This document shows positions 15,939-24,257 of a stretch of 45,270 nt of DNA, piece after piece; the first letter of the stretch is position 1; each line of letters starts with the position of its first letter. Position numbers and translations under genes: made by a program. The stretch covers positions 1-45,270 of the forward strand of contig CAUJEY010000102.1 of NCBI GenBank assembly GCA_963169325.1, in the 5' to 3' direction. Origin of the DNA: Bacteroidota bacterium (GTDB lineage Bacteria; Bacteroidota; Bacteroidia; Chitinophagales; Saprospiraceae). The notes below the pieces were generated by a model, which saw only the letters and a list, made by a program, of their open reading frames with translations, was not told where the DNA came from and ran no database searches.

Positions 15939-17965
15939 TAAAAAACGAGATACTGCGGATACGGGCCGAGATGAATCCTCCTGTCCTGTAAGGTTAGGTC
16001 CTTCAAGGTTTTAGTGTCGTTATCGTAAACCTGGGCGCCGGATACGATGGTTTTATAGTGGTAATTAGTTATAAAAATGGAATCCGGGTGAAAAGAAACC
16101 AAGCCGTTCACCCCACCGAAAAGCATAGTGCCATTAGGAAATGTAGTACTGGCAGCCGCATTAAACTCATGCCCCGGAAAACCGCTTTCTTCATAAAAGT
16201 TGTGAAAAATACCCGAGGGAACATGCAGTCGCGACAGGCCGTTGTGCGTGCTGATCCACAATACCTGATCATTATGGCTGCTTTCAATCCGGCAGGTTGC
16301 ATTATTAGACAGGCCGTTTTCCATGTCATACCGACGGAATATTCCCGTTGACTTTTGGCGGCAGAATATCCCTGAATCTCTGGTAGCAATCCAAATATTA
16401 CTCGTCCGGTCCTGATAGAAATCGATGATTACTGAATTTTTCAGATAAGGGGCTTTCGGATCAGGTTCGTAACGCATTTTACGCTTATTGAAAATCAGGC
16501 GATACACACCATCCTGCGCGCCTATCCAGATACTGGAATCGGCATCGTGCAAAAGCGCCCGAATGAAAGCCTGGTTGAATGCACCGCCGGTAACAGGATC
16601 CTTAAATAATCGAAAATCATACGCCGGGCCAGGGTCGCTGTGGAGCAACCCGGTATAGGTACCTGCCCAAATATGCCCGCGAAAATCCTGGCATAGTTTT
16701 AATGTCTGGCTCATTTTAGCGGAATGCACTAATCCTTCCACCCGGGCGGTACTTACCACTTGGTTGCTGGTGCGATTCCAGGTAATCAGGCCATTCGGGC
16801 GTTCCAGGGCCAGGAGCCAGCAGTCGTTGCCAACGGGTAAAAAATCCCAAACAGTAGTAAAATTATTTGTTTTTTTCACCGGACCACCCGGTGCGCTTCC
16901 GGTATACAAACCGGTGTAAGTACCTGCCCACCATCGCCCGGAAGAATCGGCCAGAATACCGCGTATTTCTTCTTCCACAAGCGGTTCGATTACATGGAAC
17001 AAAGATGTTTTTCGATAGACCAAAAACAGCCCAAGAGAGGTGCCGTAAGCCTCCTGGCCGCCCTCCAGCACGGTATGACAACGGATAACCGGCTTTTGTT
17101 TCAACATCCGGTCGATAGCGCCGACGCCGGGTAAAAAACTTTCCAGGGTTTTAAGGGAATCCGGATTTGCTTTGATTTTTCTGCTTTGATCCAGGTAAAA
17201 CAGGTTTCGGACATGATCCCATCCCACCAGACCATGATTACCGGTGGGGATAAACTGCAGGATGCCTTCGACAGGCGTCGGTTTTTGACCTTCCTGCCGG
17301 ATTGCGATCTCTGAAAGATTACCCTGGACGAGACTGTAAATCCTGTTTTTAACAGGCATGACCCAGGCTACGTTGGGAATTTCCGGGTCGACGAACAATT
17401 TAGGAGCAATCATTTGCGGTACAGGGAGCAGGTCTTGCGCGCTGTAATGACCACTCTTAGTCGGCTTCAACTGAAATAACCGATCCTTGCCCAGTGCCAG
17501 CAGGGAGCCGTCGGCGCGTTTTTCGATCTGGATACAACGCCGAAGCAGGGAATCCGGAAGACCCAAAGTAGCCGCAGGAATAATTTGCCGGGTAACGGGG
17601 TCAAGCAAACAGGAGCCGGCCTGCGTTGCGATCCACAACAGCGCTTGCGAGGGTGTGTTGATTTGCACCAGGTCGGTAACATATTCCGACGGCAACGGCA
17701 AACCTGACTGCTTCAGTCGTGCTACCCGGTAGCCATCGAAGCTATACAAACCGGATTGGGTCCCAAACCATAAAAGGCCCTGCTGATCAGCGCAAATGGT
17801 GGTAATGATTTGACTTTCCAACCCATCCTGTACACTGATGCGACGTATTTCATAGCCGGATACTTCTGGCTGTGCCCCCAAGCGGGGCAGTAAGAAAAGA
17901 AAAAACGATACCGGTACGGCTAAGGATGATATTAGCCAATAATGACAAGGCCAGCGAGGAAGCAT
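15902..17965 (-). CDS. Sensor part of Reg_prop-type two-component histidine kinase (N-terminal part)
   Basis: A 687-residue frame beginning with a signal anchor/signal peptide (hydrophobic residues about 11-31). A long series of two-component-regulator propeller repeats follows, typified by 'ICADQQGLLWFGTQSGLYSFDG', 'RGHIWAGTYTGLLHSDP', 'SSIWIGAQDGVYRL' and 'QVLWISTHNGLSRL'. Together these would form two seven-bladed periplasmic propellers. Near the end comes the start of a Y_Y_Y domain ('KDLTLQDRRIHLGPYPQYLVF'), after which the frame runs into unrelated residues and stops. The missing continuation is in the overlapping frame 15938-15003. In Bacteroides, hybrid proteins with this sensor often bind glycan fragments; here the regulator is a separate LuxR-type protein, so the ligand is open. 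About 365 bp separate it from the divergent helical-repeat gene. Confidence 0.82.
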   Translation of the reverse strand: MLPRWPCHYWLISSLAVPVSFFLFLLPRLGAQPEVSGYEIRRISVQDGLESQIITTICADQQGLLWFGTQSGLYSFDGYRVARLKQSGLPLPSEYVTDLVQINTPSQALLWIATQAGSCLLDPVTRQIIPAATLGLPDSLLRRCIQIEKRADGSLLALGKDRLFQLKPTKSGHYSAQDLLPVPQMIAPKLFVDPEIPNVAWVMPVKNRIYSLVQGNLSEIAIRQEGQKPTPVEGILQFIPTGNHGLVGWDHVRNLFYLDQSRKIKANPDSLKTLESFLPGVGAIDRMLKQKPVIRCHTVLEGGQEAYGTSLGLFLVYRKTSLFHVIEPLVEEEIRGILADSSGRWWAGTYTGLYTGSAPGGPVKKTNNFTTVWDFLPVGNDCWLLALERPNGLITWNRTSNQVVSTARVEGLVHSAKMSQTLKLCQDFRGHIWAGTYTGLLHSDPGPAYDFRLFKDPVTGGAFNQAFIRALLHDADSSIWIGAQDGVYRLIFNKRKMRYEPDPKAPYLKNSVIIDFYQDRTSNIWIATRDSGIFCRQKSTGIFRRYDMENGLSNNATCRIESSHNDQVLWISTHNGLSRLHVPSGIFHNFYEESGFPGHEFNAAASTTFPNGTMLFGGVNGLVSFHPDSIFITNYHYKTIVSGAQVYDNDTKTLKDLTLQDRRIHLGPYPQYLVFYWALQSISGQRR

Positions 17966-18043
17966 GAAACGGATTATCTGTTAAATTCGAGAATGCGAAT
18001 ATAGCAGAATTTTTTATTTCGACATTCCCGGCACTACTCCTGG

Positions 18044-18063
18044 CACTACATAAGTATGTAGTG
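18044..18063. promoter_or_regulatory. Short palindrome, possible operator
   Basis: CACTACAT-AAGT-ATGTAGTG is an exact 8-bp inverted repeat with a 4-base centre. It sits between two divergent genes, 79 bp upstream of the sensor-kinase start. It has the size and position of a dimeric regulator site, for instance for the LuxR-type regulator of the adjacent two-component pair, but binding is not shown. Confidence 0.3.
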
Positions 18064-18285
18064 TGCAGATCAAATTGTTTTTGGACTGACTCACTCGGAA
18101 CAAACGGTATTATATTTACCCAGATTTGTATTTTTTTAATCTGAATTGTCGAAGCGGTAACAAAACGACGTAAAAACGTCCTTTTCCCGGCCGCTTATTT
18201 TTTTTGTACCCGCGCATTTTTCTCCGGGGAAATCTTGTCTTGTATAAGGCATCTGATTTTTCTCCGGCATAATCTAACTCCGTAA

Positions 18286-18316
18286 GAGAGCTCCCTCGGC
18301 TCTCACCATTTTTTTA
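18286..18316 (+). terminator. Leader hairpin followed by T-run (possible attenuator)
   Basis: GAGAGC (18286-18291) and GCTCTC (18299-18304) form a 6-bp stem with a 7-base loop, followed after five bases by seven T (near 18310-18316). It lies only about 15 bases before the ATG at 18330. The stem is short, so this could be chance or a weak leader attenuator. Confidence 0.25.
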
Positions 18317-18329
18317 ATCGTGAAAAGTT

Positions 18330-19922
18330 ATGAATGATCTCGCCGATCTCATCGATTTTATTCAAAAAACAAAATTCAAGTCGAATACCCTTCTTGAAAC
18401 ACTGATCAAGCCTAGCTCTCAGATGGGCAGGATGTTTGATGCCATTGCCCGTGGCCAGGCACAAACCGACCAGCAACTCCTGGCATTATTTCCCGATCTG
18501 GAGGGAGATATTTCTAAAATCACAACTTTAAAAACCCGGCTTAAAAATCGCCTTTGCGACGCGGTATTCCTGCTCGACTTTCGGGAGGAAAGTCACCCCG
18601 ACCGGCAAGCAGCCTTTGTAGAATGTGTTAAGAAATGGAGTGCGGCTATGATCCTCATAACCAAAAACATTCGCAGCATCGGGGTTAAACAACTTGAAAA
18701 CCTGCTTCGGCACACCCTCGAATTTGAATTCACAGAGTTGAGTATGAATGTCCTACGAACGCTCGAACTCTATTATGGCACCATAGAAGGCGATCAGCGA
18801 AAATATTCGGAACTGGAAGTCCATCTCCTCGAACTGGAAGACATTTGGCTGGCCGAACGGGAAACAGAACGGTTGTACAGCAACCTGATGATCCATTACG
18901 TCAATTCCCGCGCCGATAAACACTTGGCCGCTCAAAAAGCGGAAGAATATTTTACCCGGATCGAACCTAATCTGAAAAAATATGAAGCCTTCAAAATTCA
19001 TTTCTTCAGCTACCTGATCCAGACGATCATCTACGACAGTCGAAGCGACTATGCCGGCATGGAGAAAGTATGCAAGGAGGCTATAGCCTTCTTCGGGCGC
19101 AAAAAATACCGAAGCGGCATGGTATTGCAAACTTTTTATTATCATATCATCACCTGCTGCCTATACACACGTCAGTTTGAAAAAGGCCGGCCGTATGTGC
19201 AGGCGCTGGAAGAAATGCTGGAAGAGAACTCGTTCAACTGGTTTAAGTTGCAGGAACTCTATGTGATGATGGCTATGCATACTGAAAACTACCTCGTCGC
19301 CGCCGAAACCCTGGCCAAAGTTCAGAGCAATCCCTATTTCCAGTCCCAACCCGCGCATATCACAGAGTTCTGGAAAGTTATCGATGCCTATATATATTAC
19401 TTGGTATTAGCCGGCGAATTCAAAGGGGCGCTGGCTGGAGAAGGCCAGGCCAATTTTAAAATCAGTCGGTTCCTCAACGAAGTTCCCCTGTTATCCAAAG
19501 ACAAACGGGGGATGAATATCTCCGTACTGATTATTCAATTCTTGTTCTATATCGTTCAACAACGACAGGATGAGTGTGAAAACCGGGTAGATGCGCTGAA
19601 AAAATACTGCACCCGGTACCTGAATGACGAAACTACCCTGCGCAGCCGAAATTTCATCAAAATGCTTTTACAGGTCCCGGCAAATGCCTTCGACCAAAAT
19701 ATTATCCGACAAAAAACGTCGGGTGCGTTTAAATGGCTCGTTGAAAGTGCCTCGGATACGGCCAATCAACACCGGGAAATAGAAATCATCCCCTACGAAA
19801 CACTTTGGCTTATCGCGCTCCGTTCTGTCGACCAACCGCCTGCAACCGGCAGCACTTCGAAATCAATCACCACGCTACCCAAAAAACTCCCCGGGCTATA
19901 CGCTTCGGCAGCGGGTGTATAA
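18330..19922 (+). CDS. All-helical repeat protein, paralogue 1, function unknown
   Basis: A 530-residue protein with no signal peptide or membrane segment, hence cytoplasmic. The sequence is almost entirely amphipathic helices with a TPR-like rhythm (for example 'LQTFYYHIITCCLYTRQFEKG', 'FKLQELYVMMAMHTENYLVAAE'), but I recognise no named family. Conserved features shared with the gene at 21229 are the N-terminal 'QKTKFK', 'LLDFRE', 'KKWSAAMILI', 'LENLLRHTLEFEFTEL', 'EGDQRKY', 'NWFKLQELY' and the C-terminal 'EIEIIPYETLW'. The similarity runs full length at an estimated 40-45% identity, so the two arose by duplication. It may be a scaffold or regulatory protein. It is divergent from the two-component genes, and no partner is evident. 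ATG start; the leader contains a possible attenuator hairpin. Confidence 0.85.
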   Translation: MNDLADLIDFIQKTKFKSNTLLETLIKPSSQMGRMFDAIARGQAQTDQQLLALFPDLEGDISKITTLKTRLKNRLCDAVFLLDFREESHPDRQAAFVECVKKWSAAMILITKNIRSIGVKQLENLLRHTLEFEFTELSMNVLRTLELYYGTIEGDQRKYSELEVHLLELEDIWLAERETERLYSNLMIHYVNSRADKHLAAQKAEEYFTRIEPNLKKYEAFKIHFFSYLIQTIIYDSRSDYAGMEKVCKEAIAFFGRKKYRSGMVLQTFYYHIITCCLYTRQFEKGRPYVQALEEMLEENSFNWFKLQELYVMMAMHTENYLVAAETLAKVQSNPYFQSQPAHITEFWKVIDAYIYYLVLAGEFKGALAGEGQANFKISRFLNEVPLLSKDKRGMNISVLIIQFLFYIVQQRQDECENRVDALKKYCTRYLNDETTLRSRNFIKMLLQVPANAFDQNIIRQKTSGAFKWLVESASDTANQHREIEIIPYETLWLIALRSVDQPPATGSTSKSITTLPKKLPGLYASAAGV

Positions 19923-19927
19923 CAACA

Positions 19928-20192
19928 GCGTAGGTGTTTCAAAGGCAGGGGGTAAATATGCCGCCATTATAAACGGAATCTTCCTGAATCCGCGTGTCAT
20001 GCTGTAAGCATCTGCTTAAACATGCAACTCGATTTTCCATTAAAAACGGACAAATTTGTCCCGTTTCAACGCAAAATGGTGGTAACCGCTTGGTCAGATG
20101 CTTACAGCATGACACCTGGGTTATGGTAGATTCCGAAACTAAAAAACCAAAAATGGCGGCATATCACACCCAGCATTTGAAATACCCTACGC
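19928..20192. repeat. Long nested inverted repeat with 21-bp perfect core arms
   Basis: Arms GTGTCATGCTGTAAGCATCTG (19994-20014) and its exact complement (20095-20115) enclose about 80 bp. Outside them, ATGCCGCCATT near 19959 pairs with AATGGCGGCAT near 20151, and GCGTAGGTGTTTCAAA (19928-19943) pairs imperfectly with TTTGAAATACCCTACGC (20176-20192). It directly follows the stop of the first helical paralogue. The short ORF readable in it is an artefact of the repeat. The same core family recurs at 22831-22953. Confidence 0.85.
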
Positions 20193-20243
20193 TTTCAGCG
20201 TGACAACCGGTAAATAAAAGTACATCTAAATGGAGCCCCCCAT

Positions 20244-20360
20244 ACTACTGGACGTTTTTAATTTTAACACATAGGCACATAGATCACATAGATTTTAAAC
20301 CTTCGAGAATCAAAAAACTATTTGTCCTATGTGCCTATGTGTTTAAAAACGTCCAGTAGT
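20244..20360. repeat. Inverted repeat of CACATAGG words, copy 1
   Basis: ACTACTGGACGTTTTTA (20244-20260) pairs exactly with 20344-20360, and TAACACATAGGCACATAG pairs with the complementary run ending near 20345. Words CACATAG and CTATGTG repeat two to three times per arm. The left half is nearly identical to 24567-24640, so this is a dispersed element with two copies in the window. Confidence 0.85.
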
Positions 20361-20614
20361 GTGGCCACGCCCGCTCCACCTCCCTCTGACCGCCACTTGG
20401 AATTATAACCTGCCATCCATTTTTAACACAGCATCATTTTGGCAAAAAACGCTTCCTTACGGCTTCACTACATTAATAAGCAATTTTTTACATATATTTA
20501 TTTTAGTAATACGTAAGAATTTACGTTTTTTGTCCTTTCATCATATACGGGACGGACTTAATTTTGAAGTAAATCTAATCCATAATCCTTAACGCTTCAT
20601 AATATCGTCCGCTC
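20361..20614. other. AT-rich gene-free stretch
   Basis: Markedly AT-rich compared with neighbouring coding DNA. No ORF with protein-like composition and no repeat were seen. It may contain the promoter for the small ORFs that follow, but no element can be named with confidence. Confidence 0.4.
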
Positions 20615-20725
20615 ATGGAAAAAAACACGCCTAAGTTCAATCTGCTGGAATCGCTTGGTTTTCCGTACACACCAACTTGCAGCATCTGCTGTGAAATCAA
20701 CAATTTGGACGTTTTAGGCCAATAG
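20615..20725 (+). CDS. Possible 36-residue Cys-containing peptide
   Basis: ATG to TAG, 36 residues: begins MEKNTPKFNLLESLGF and contains a Cys-rich centre, 'TCSICCEINN' (three Cys). No signal peptide. The ATG follows an AT-rich stretch. I recognise no family. Its length and the leader-then-Cys layout would allow a small regulatory or modified peptide, but no maturation gene is nearby, so chance is quite possible. Confidence 0.25.
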   Translation: MEKNTPKFNLLESLGFPYTPTCSICCEINNLDVLGQ

Positions 20726-20842
20726 AACCTTGATTTCACGAGCAACACATCGAGATGGAAGGGGAAGGGCAGGCTATTTGTCTTGCCCTTCCTCCCATTA
20801 ACTCCCTGCTTACCTTATTTCCATTTTTTCAACCTTAATCTG

Positions 20843-21145
20843 ATGAAAAGTCTATTGTCACGCACCTCAAAACGCAAAGCGCACAAACCTGTCCTATACT
20901 CTGATTTCGGAATTCCTGTTTTTCTAAACGGGTTTGGCATACCCGCATCAATGCGGCATTTAGCACCGGATTACGTCAATTGGGTCGAACCGTCCGGCGA
21001 ACCGCTTCCAGTGCCGGCTGTAACGTCCGAATCTTTTCCTGCAAAAAATTCCGGGAATACCAGTGAGACCGACTCGGATGCCCCTCCGCATCCGGCCCGT
21101 AGCACGCGGATCAAAATACGGAGCGGTCACTCCGAGGTCATTTAG
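20843..21145 (+). CDS. Orphan small protein, function unknown
   Basis: About 100 residues from ATG (MKSLLSRTSKRKAHKPVLYS); a TTG at 20783 would extend it by 20. The N-terminus is basic, the middle holds 'FGIPVFLNGFGIPASM', and the C-terminal half is Pro/Ser/Glu-rich and probably disordered. No signal peptide, transmembrane segment or known domain. It ends 83 bp before the second helical paralogue and could be co-transcribed with it. Composition is protein-like but unremarkable, so it is a tentative gene. Confidence 0.4.
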   Translation: MKSLLSRTSKRKAHKPVLYSDFGIPVFLNGFGIPASMRHLAPDYVNWVEPSGEPLPVPAVTSESFPAKNSGNTSETDSDAPPHPARSTRIKIRSGHSEVI

Positions 21146-21228
21146 ACGTCCCAAATTGTTGTTTTAACAGTGGATGGGCACTGACTTGAATATTCCAGAA
21201 AACATTCATTTAATCGAACCCTATTCTC

Positions 21229-22770
21229 ATGCAGGAGTTGCTCACGCTCATTAATCTGTTTCAGAAAACAAAATTCAAGATTAATGGGATATTAAACATA
21301 ATTCTGGAGCCTAATTCGGAAATGGAGCGTTTCTACGAAGCCATTGCCAGCGGCGCGGTGCAAACGGATGAAGATGCCAAATCGGTTTTCCCCGAATACG
21401 GCAAAAATCCGAACCGGTTGCACACTATTAAAGGAAAACTGAAAGAGCGGCTGAATGATTCTATCCTGCTGCTCGACTTTCGGGAATCGTCCTTTACGGA
21501 ACGACAAAAAGCCTTCTTTGAATGTTCCAAAAAATGGGCGGCCTCCATGATCCTGATCTCAAAAAACGCTCGGGAAAACGCCATTAATATCCTGGAAAAC
21601 CTGCTCCGGCATACCTTGCGGTACGAATTCACAGAGCTGACGCTTGATATTTTGCGTACGCTCCGACTGCACTACGGCGTGCTGGAAGGCGACCAGAAAA
21701 AATTCGACCAAATCGAAGAACAAATTAACCGCTTCGAGGAGGTATGGATTATGGAGCGCAAAACGGAAGGCTTTTACGCCGAGCTGGTCACGCGTTTTGT
21801 ACGTACCAAATCGCTGAAAGACACGGTTTCCGAAAAAGCCAGGCATTATTTCGATCAGGTGAAACCGTTCCTGGAACAATGCGACTCCTTTAAAGTACAG
21901 TTTTTTGGCCGGTTAATCGAAATCGTCATTTATGATAGCATCAACGATTATGCGAACACGGCCAGGCTTTGCGAAAACGCACTCGCCTTTTTTGAAAAAA
22001 AAGAATACACCAGCAGCATCGTGCTGCAAGTATTCAATTACAACCTGTTTGTCTGTTACCTGAATCTGCAGCAGTTTGAAAAATGCCTGCAACTGGCCGA
22101 TAAAAACCAGGAGCTTTTTGAAGACGGCTCTTACAACTGGTTTAAACTTCAGGAATTGTATTTTCTGACAGCAATGCACTCCGGCAAGTATTTAGATGCC
22201 GCACAAACCTGCCTAAAAGTTTTTTCCCATCCCAATTTCGAACAACAACCTGCCCCCGTCAACGAGTTATGGAAAATATTTGAATCCTACACTTATCTAT
22301 TGGCACGGGTAGGAATCATTCCGGGAAACAAACAAACCGGCAAGTTCAAAGTCAGTAAGTTTCTGAATGAAATACAGGTTTTTTCGAAAGATAAAGCCGG
22401 CATGAATATTCCTGTTCTGGTCATCCAGTTTTTATTCGATCTGGCAGAAGAAAAATGGTCACAAATTATAGACCGCGTCGAAAACCTGGCCAAATATCGC
22501 AACCGGTATATTGATGGGCAACATGCTGCGCGCAGCCATGCCTTCATCCGGATGCTGGAGCTGATTCCCAAGTCGTCCTTTAAATTGGTGGATATAGAAA
22601 AGCGGGCGGACGCTATTTTTCAACAATTACGGGCAGTACCCTTGGAGGCTGCGAACCAAAACCACGAAATAGAAATTATCCCCTATGAAGTATTGTGGAC
22701 CATCGTGCTCAACATTTTGGGCAAGCCGATAATAACGGCAAATCAATCCATACAAAGCACTGCCGCCTGA
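21229..22770 (+). CDS. All-helical repeat protein, paralogue 2, function unknown
   Basis: A 513-residue cytoplasmic protein, collinear with the gene at 18330 from 'QKTKFKINGIL' to 'EIEIIPYEVLW'. Shared blocks are 'LLDFRESS', 'KKWAASMILISKNA', 'ILENLLRHTLRYEFTEL', 'EGDQKKFDQIEE', 'NWFKLQELYFLTAMHSGKY' and 'NIPVLVIQFLFDL'. Entirely helical, with TPR-like pairs. The linker around residue 365 is shorter than in paralogue 1, and the C-terminus lacks the last 15 or so residues. The strict conservation of both termini across otherwise diverged copies suggests two functional, specialised proteins rather than a decaying duplicate. ATG start at MQELLTLINLF. Function unknown. Confidence 0.85.
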   Translation: MQELLTLINLFQKTKFKINGILNIILEPNSEMERFYEAIASGAVQTDEDAKSVFPEYGKNPNRLHTIKGKLKERLNDSILLLDFRESSFTERQKAFFECSKKWAASMILISKNARENAINILENLLRHTLRYEFTELTLDILRTLRLHYGVLEGDQKKFDQIEEQINRFEEVWIMERKTEGFYAELVTRFVRTKSLKDTVSEKARHYFDQVKPFLEQCDSFKVQFFGRLIEIVIYDSINDYANTARLCENALAFFEKKEYTSSIVLQVFNYNLFVCYLNLQQFEKCLQLADKNQELFEDGSYNWFKLQELYFLTAMHSGKYLDAAQTCLKVFSHPNFEQQPAPVNELWKIFESYTYLLARVGIIPGNKQTGKFKVSKFLNEIQVFSKDKAGMNIPVLVIQFLFDLAEEKWSQIIDRVENLAKYRNRYIDGQHAARSHAFIRMLELIPKSSFKLVDIEKRADAIFQQLRAVPLEAANQNHEIEIIPYEVLWTIVLNILGKPIITANQSIQSTAA

Positions 22771-22794
22771 TAAAAACATAGTTCATTTCATTGG

Positions 22795-22990
22795 GTGCGG
22801 CTCCATTTTGATGTACTTTTCTATTTACTGGGTGTCACGCTGTAAGCGTCTGCCCAAACTTTAGCGCGGCTTATTTATTTTTTGTGGCAATTCAGCCCAA
22901 TTTTAATGGAAAATTGAGTTATAATCTTGAGCAGACGCTTACAGCGTGACACCATGGTGAATGGAAATTTACATCAAAGTGGAGCCGCAC
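22795..22990. repeat. Nested inverted repeat with 23-bp perfect arms
   Basis: GGTGTCACGCTGTAAGCGTCTGC (22831-22853) has its exact reverse complement at 22931-22953. The outer arms 22795-22815 and 22970-22990 (GTGCGGCTCCATTTTGATGTA) pair with one mismatch. The core is a diverged copy of 19994-20115. The element starts 25 bp after the second helical paralogue, the same position as its relative after the first paralogue. Confidence 0.88.
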
Positions 22991-23122
22991 TCATTTCATT
23001 TCCATAACCTGTCTGTGGGCAATGCCCTTGCAGACAGGTTTTTTTTGTATCCGTGCTTTAACTGACTGGTTGAGTTATTCACCGGAGACTTGTATCGGCG
23101 AGCCTTGGCTGGGCATATTATT

Positions 23123-23282
23123 GCCCGCGATTCAACCCCACCCCCATCCCCTCCCCCAAATGGGAAGGGGGCCTGCTCCCATATATCTCATTGATTCCGA
23201 ATACGGAAACACAAAAGGAAACACGAAATCAAGCCCCCCTCCCATTTGGGGGAGGGGATGGGGGTGGGGTTGAATCGCGGGC
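23123..23282. repeat. Perfect 43-bp inverted repeat, C/G-tract rich
   Basis: Arms 23123-23165 and 23240-23282 are exact reverse complements (GCCCGCGATTCAACCCCACC at the outer end), with 74 bases between them. Weaker pairing continues outward: TGGGCATA near 23110 with TATGCCCA near 23289, and TTATTCACC near 23076 with GGTGAATAA near 23322. It is the longest perfect stem in the window. ORFs read through it on both strands and look similar for that reason; they are not genes. Confidence 0.92.
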
Positions 23283-23330
23283 GATATTATGCCCAACCGG
23301 CGCTCGGCCATAGAAGTCACCTGGTGAATA

Positions 23331-23525
23331 ATCCCGAAATCTCTTTATCGCAAACCAATTCAGCAACGCTAATTTATTTAATTTTTTACATTTTAAATAC
23401 TGATTATCAACTACTTAAATCAATTTATCTATATAATCGAGTAAGATTCGACGTATAACTGTCCAAGGTTATCCGGGCGTACCGGGCGTACATTTATGTA
23501 TTAATTTAATAATAAAAATAATCAC
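23331..23525. other. AT-rich gene-free stretch
   Basis: Low-GC sequence after the 43-bp inverted repeat, with a short direct repeat GGGCGTACCGGGCGTAC near 23475. No ORF or convincing promoter was recognised. Confidence 0.4.
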
Positions 23526-23654
23526 ATGAAAAGTACGATCTTCTATCCGCCCGGCTTATCCCGCGCGCACTCCGCGCTATTCCCCGCTTCATACATTTCA
23601 TTCGACACTGACCATAATAGTGACATTGTTACTATAGATGTAATAGGCTTTTGA
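23526..23654 (+). CDS. Possible 42-residue peptide
   Basis: ATG to TGA, 42 residues, starting MKSTIFYPPGLSRAHSALF and ending 'SDIVTIDVIGF'. It follows a strongly AT-rich leader. There is no signal peptide or known domain. It is one of several short ORFs upstream of the giant protein gene and remains tentative. Confidence 0.25.
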   Translation: MKSTIFYPPGLSRAHSALFPASYISFDTDHNSDIVTIDVIGF

Positions 23655-23787
23655 CTCGATTGTTAACTATAAATTTAACTGCTGCATGTTCGTTGCGGGG
23701 CGCACAGGAGCGCTCCGCATTCGAACAGCCCTCTGACCATTTTTTCACATATTTATTCTATCGAACAGTCAAAAACAATATTAAATA

Positions 23788-24201
23788 GTGAAAACCGCGC
23801 AATTACGACATCCCGATGCGCCATTGAAGACCAAAGTTAATTCGGCAAGAATCAGGCTAAAATCTGAAATAGTATTTGGGTCATTGAGTACAGGATGCAG
23901 GGGAGCCGGAGTATGCAAGGTAGTACCGGCACGTATTGCAACAAACGACTGGAAATGTCTTCATGCCACGGCTTGGATTTCTATAACATCCAATCAAAAA
24001 ATACGATTTTCATTTATAAAATCCACTTTAACACAACAAATGGTCCGGCGCTATTTCAGCTGGCATCTCTTTCAGGTCTTCGAGCCCTTTCCGATGCCCC
24101 TATTCGTAGAAAAAAAGTTTAAAACAGATAAAGGTTTAACTATAAAGCCGGGCATCTATTCCGTTGTTGAAACCACAACCGCTTTAATCGTCGATTTTTA
24201 A
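23788..24201 (+). CDS. Orphan small protein with CRGAGVC motif
   Basis: A 137-residue ORF with a GTG start. It has a basic N-terminal third ('RIRLKSEIVFGSLSTGCRGAGVCKVVPA' split around two Cys six apart), a central hydrophobic/aromatic part ('RRYFSWHLFQVFEPFPMPLF') and a C-terminus of beta character ending 'GIYSVVETTTALIVDF'. Amino-acid use is protein-like, and the ORF is the longest between the second helical paralogue and the giant gene. I do not recognise a family. No signal peptide or transmembrane helix is evident. GTG is the only start before residue 85, so the start is not certain. Confidence 0.45.
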   Translation: MKTAQLRHPDAPLKTKVNSARIRLKSEIVFGSLSTGCRGAGVCKVVPARIATNDWKCLHATAWISITSNQKIRFSFIKSTLTQQMVRRYFSWHLFQVFEPFPMPLFVEKKFKTDKGLTIKPGIYSVVETTTALIVDF

Positions 24202-24257
24202 CCACCTCAATAGATTTTATAAAAAGGCATTAAACTACACTATGAAAATTCATGCCA

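Larger units (their letters stand above)
17966..18329. other. Divergent intergenic region with leader repeats
   Basis: This 364-bp gap separates the divergent sensor kinase and helical-protein genes. It is AT-rich, with a short palindrome (18044-18063), two 12-base direct copies of ATTTTTCTCCGG at 18216 and 18256, and a hairpin followed by a T-run near 18286-18316. No ORF of note and no confident promoter match were seen. Confidence 0.5.

Noticed and set aside
19994-20203. 69-residue plus-strand ORF
   Set aside because: Reads through both arms of an inverted repeat and has no protein-like features.
23022-23320. Overlapping ORFs on both strands around the 43-bp inverted repeat
   Set aside because: Their similar Pro/His/Gly-rich products are a consequence of the palindrome, not genes.
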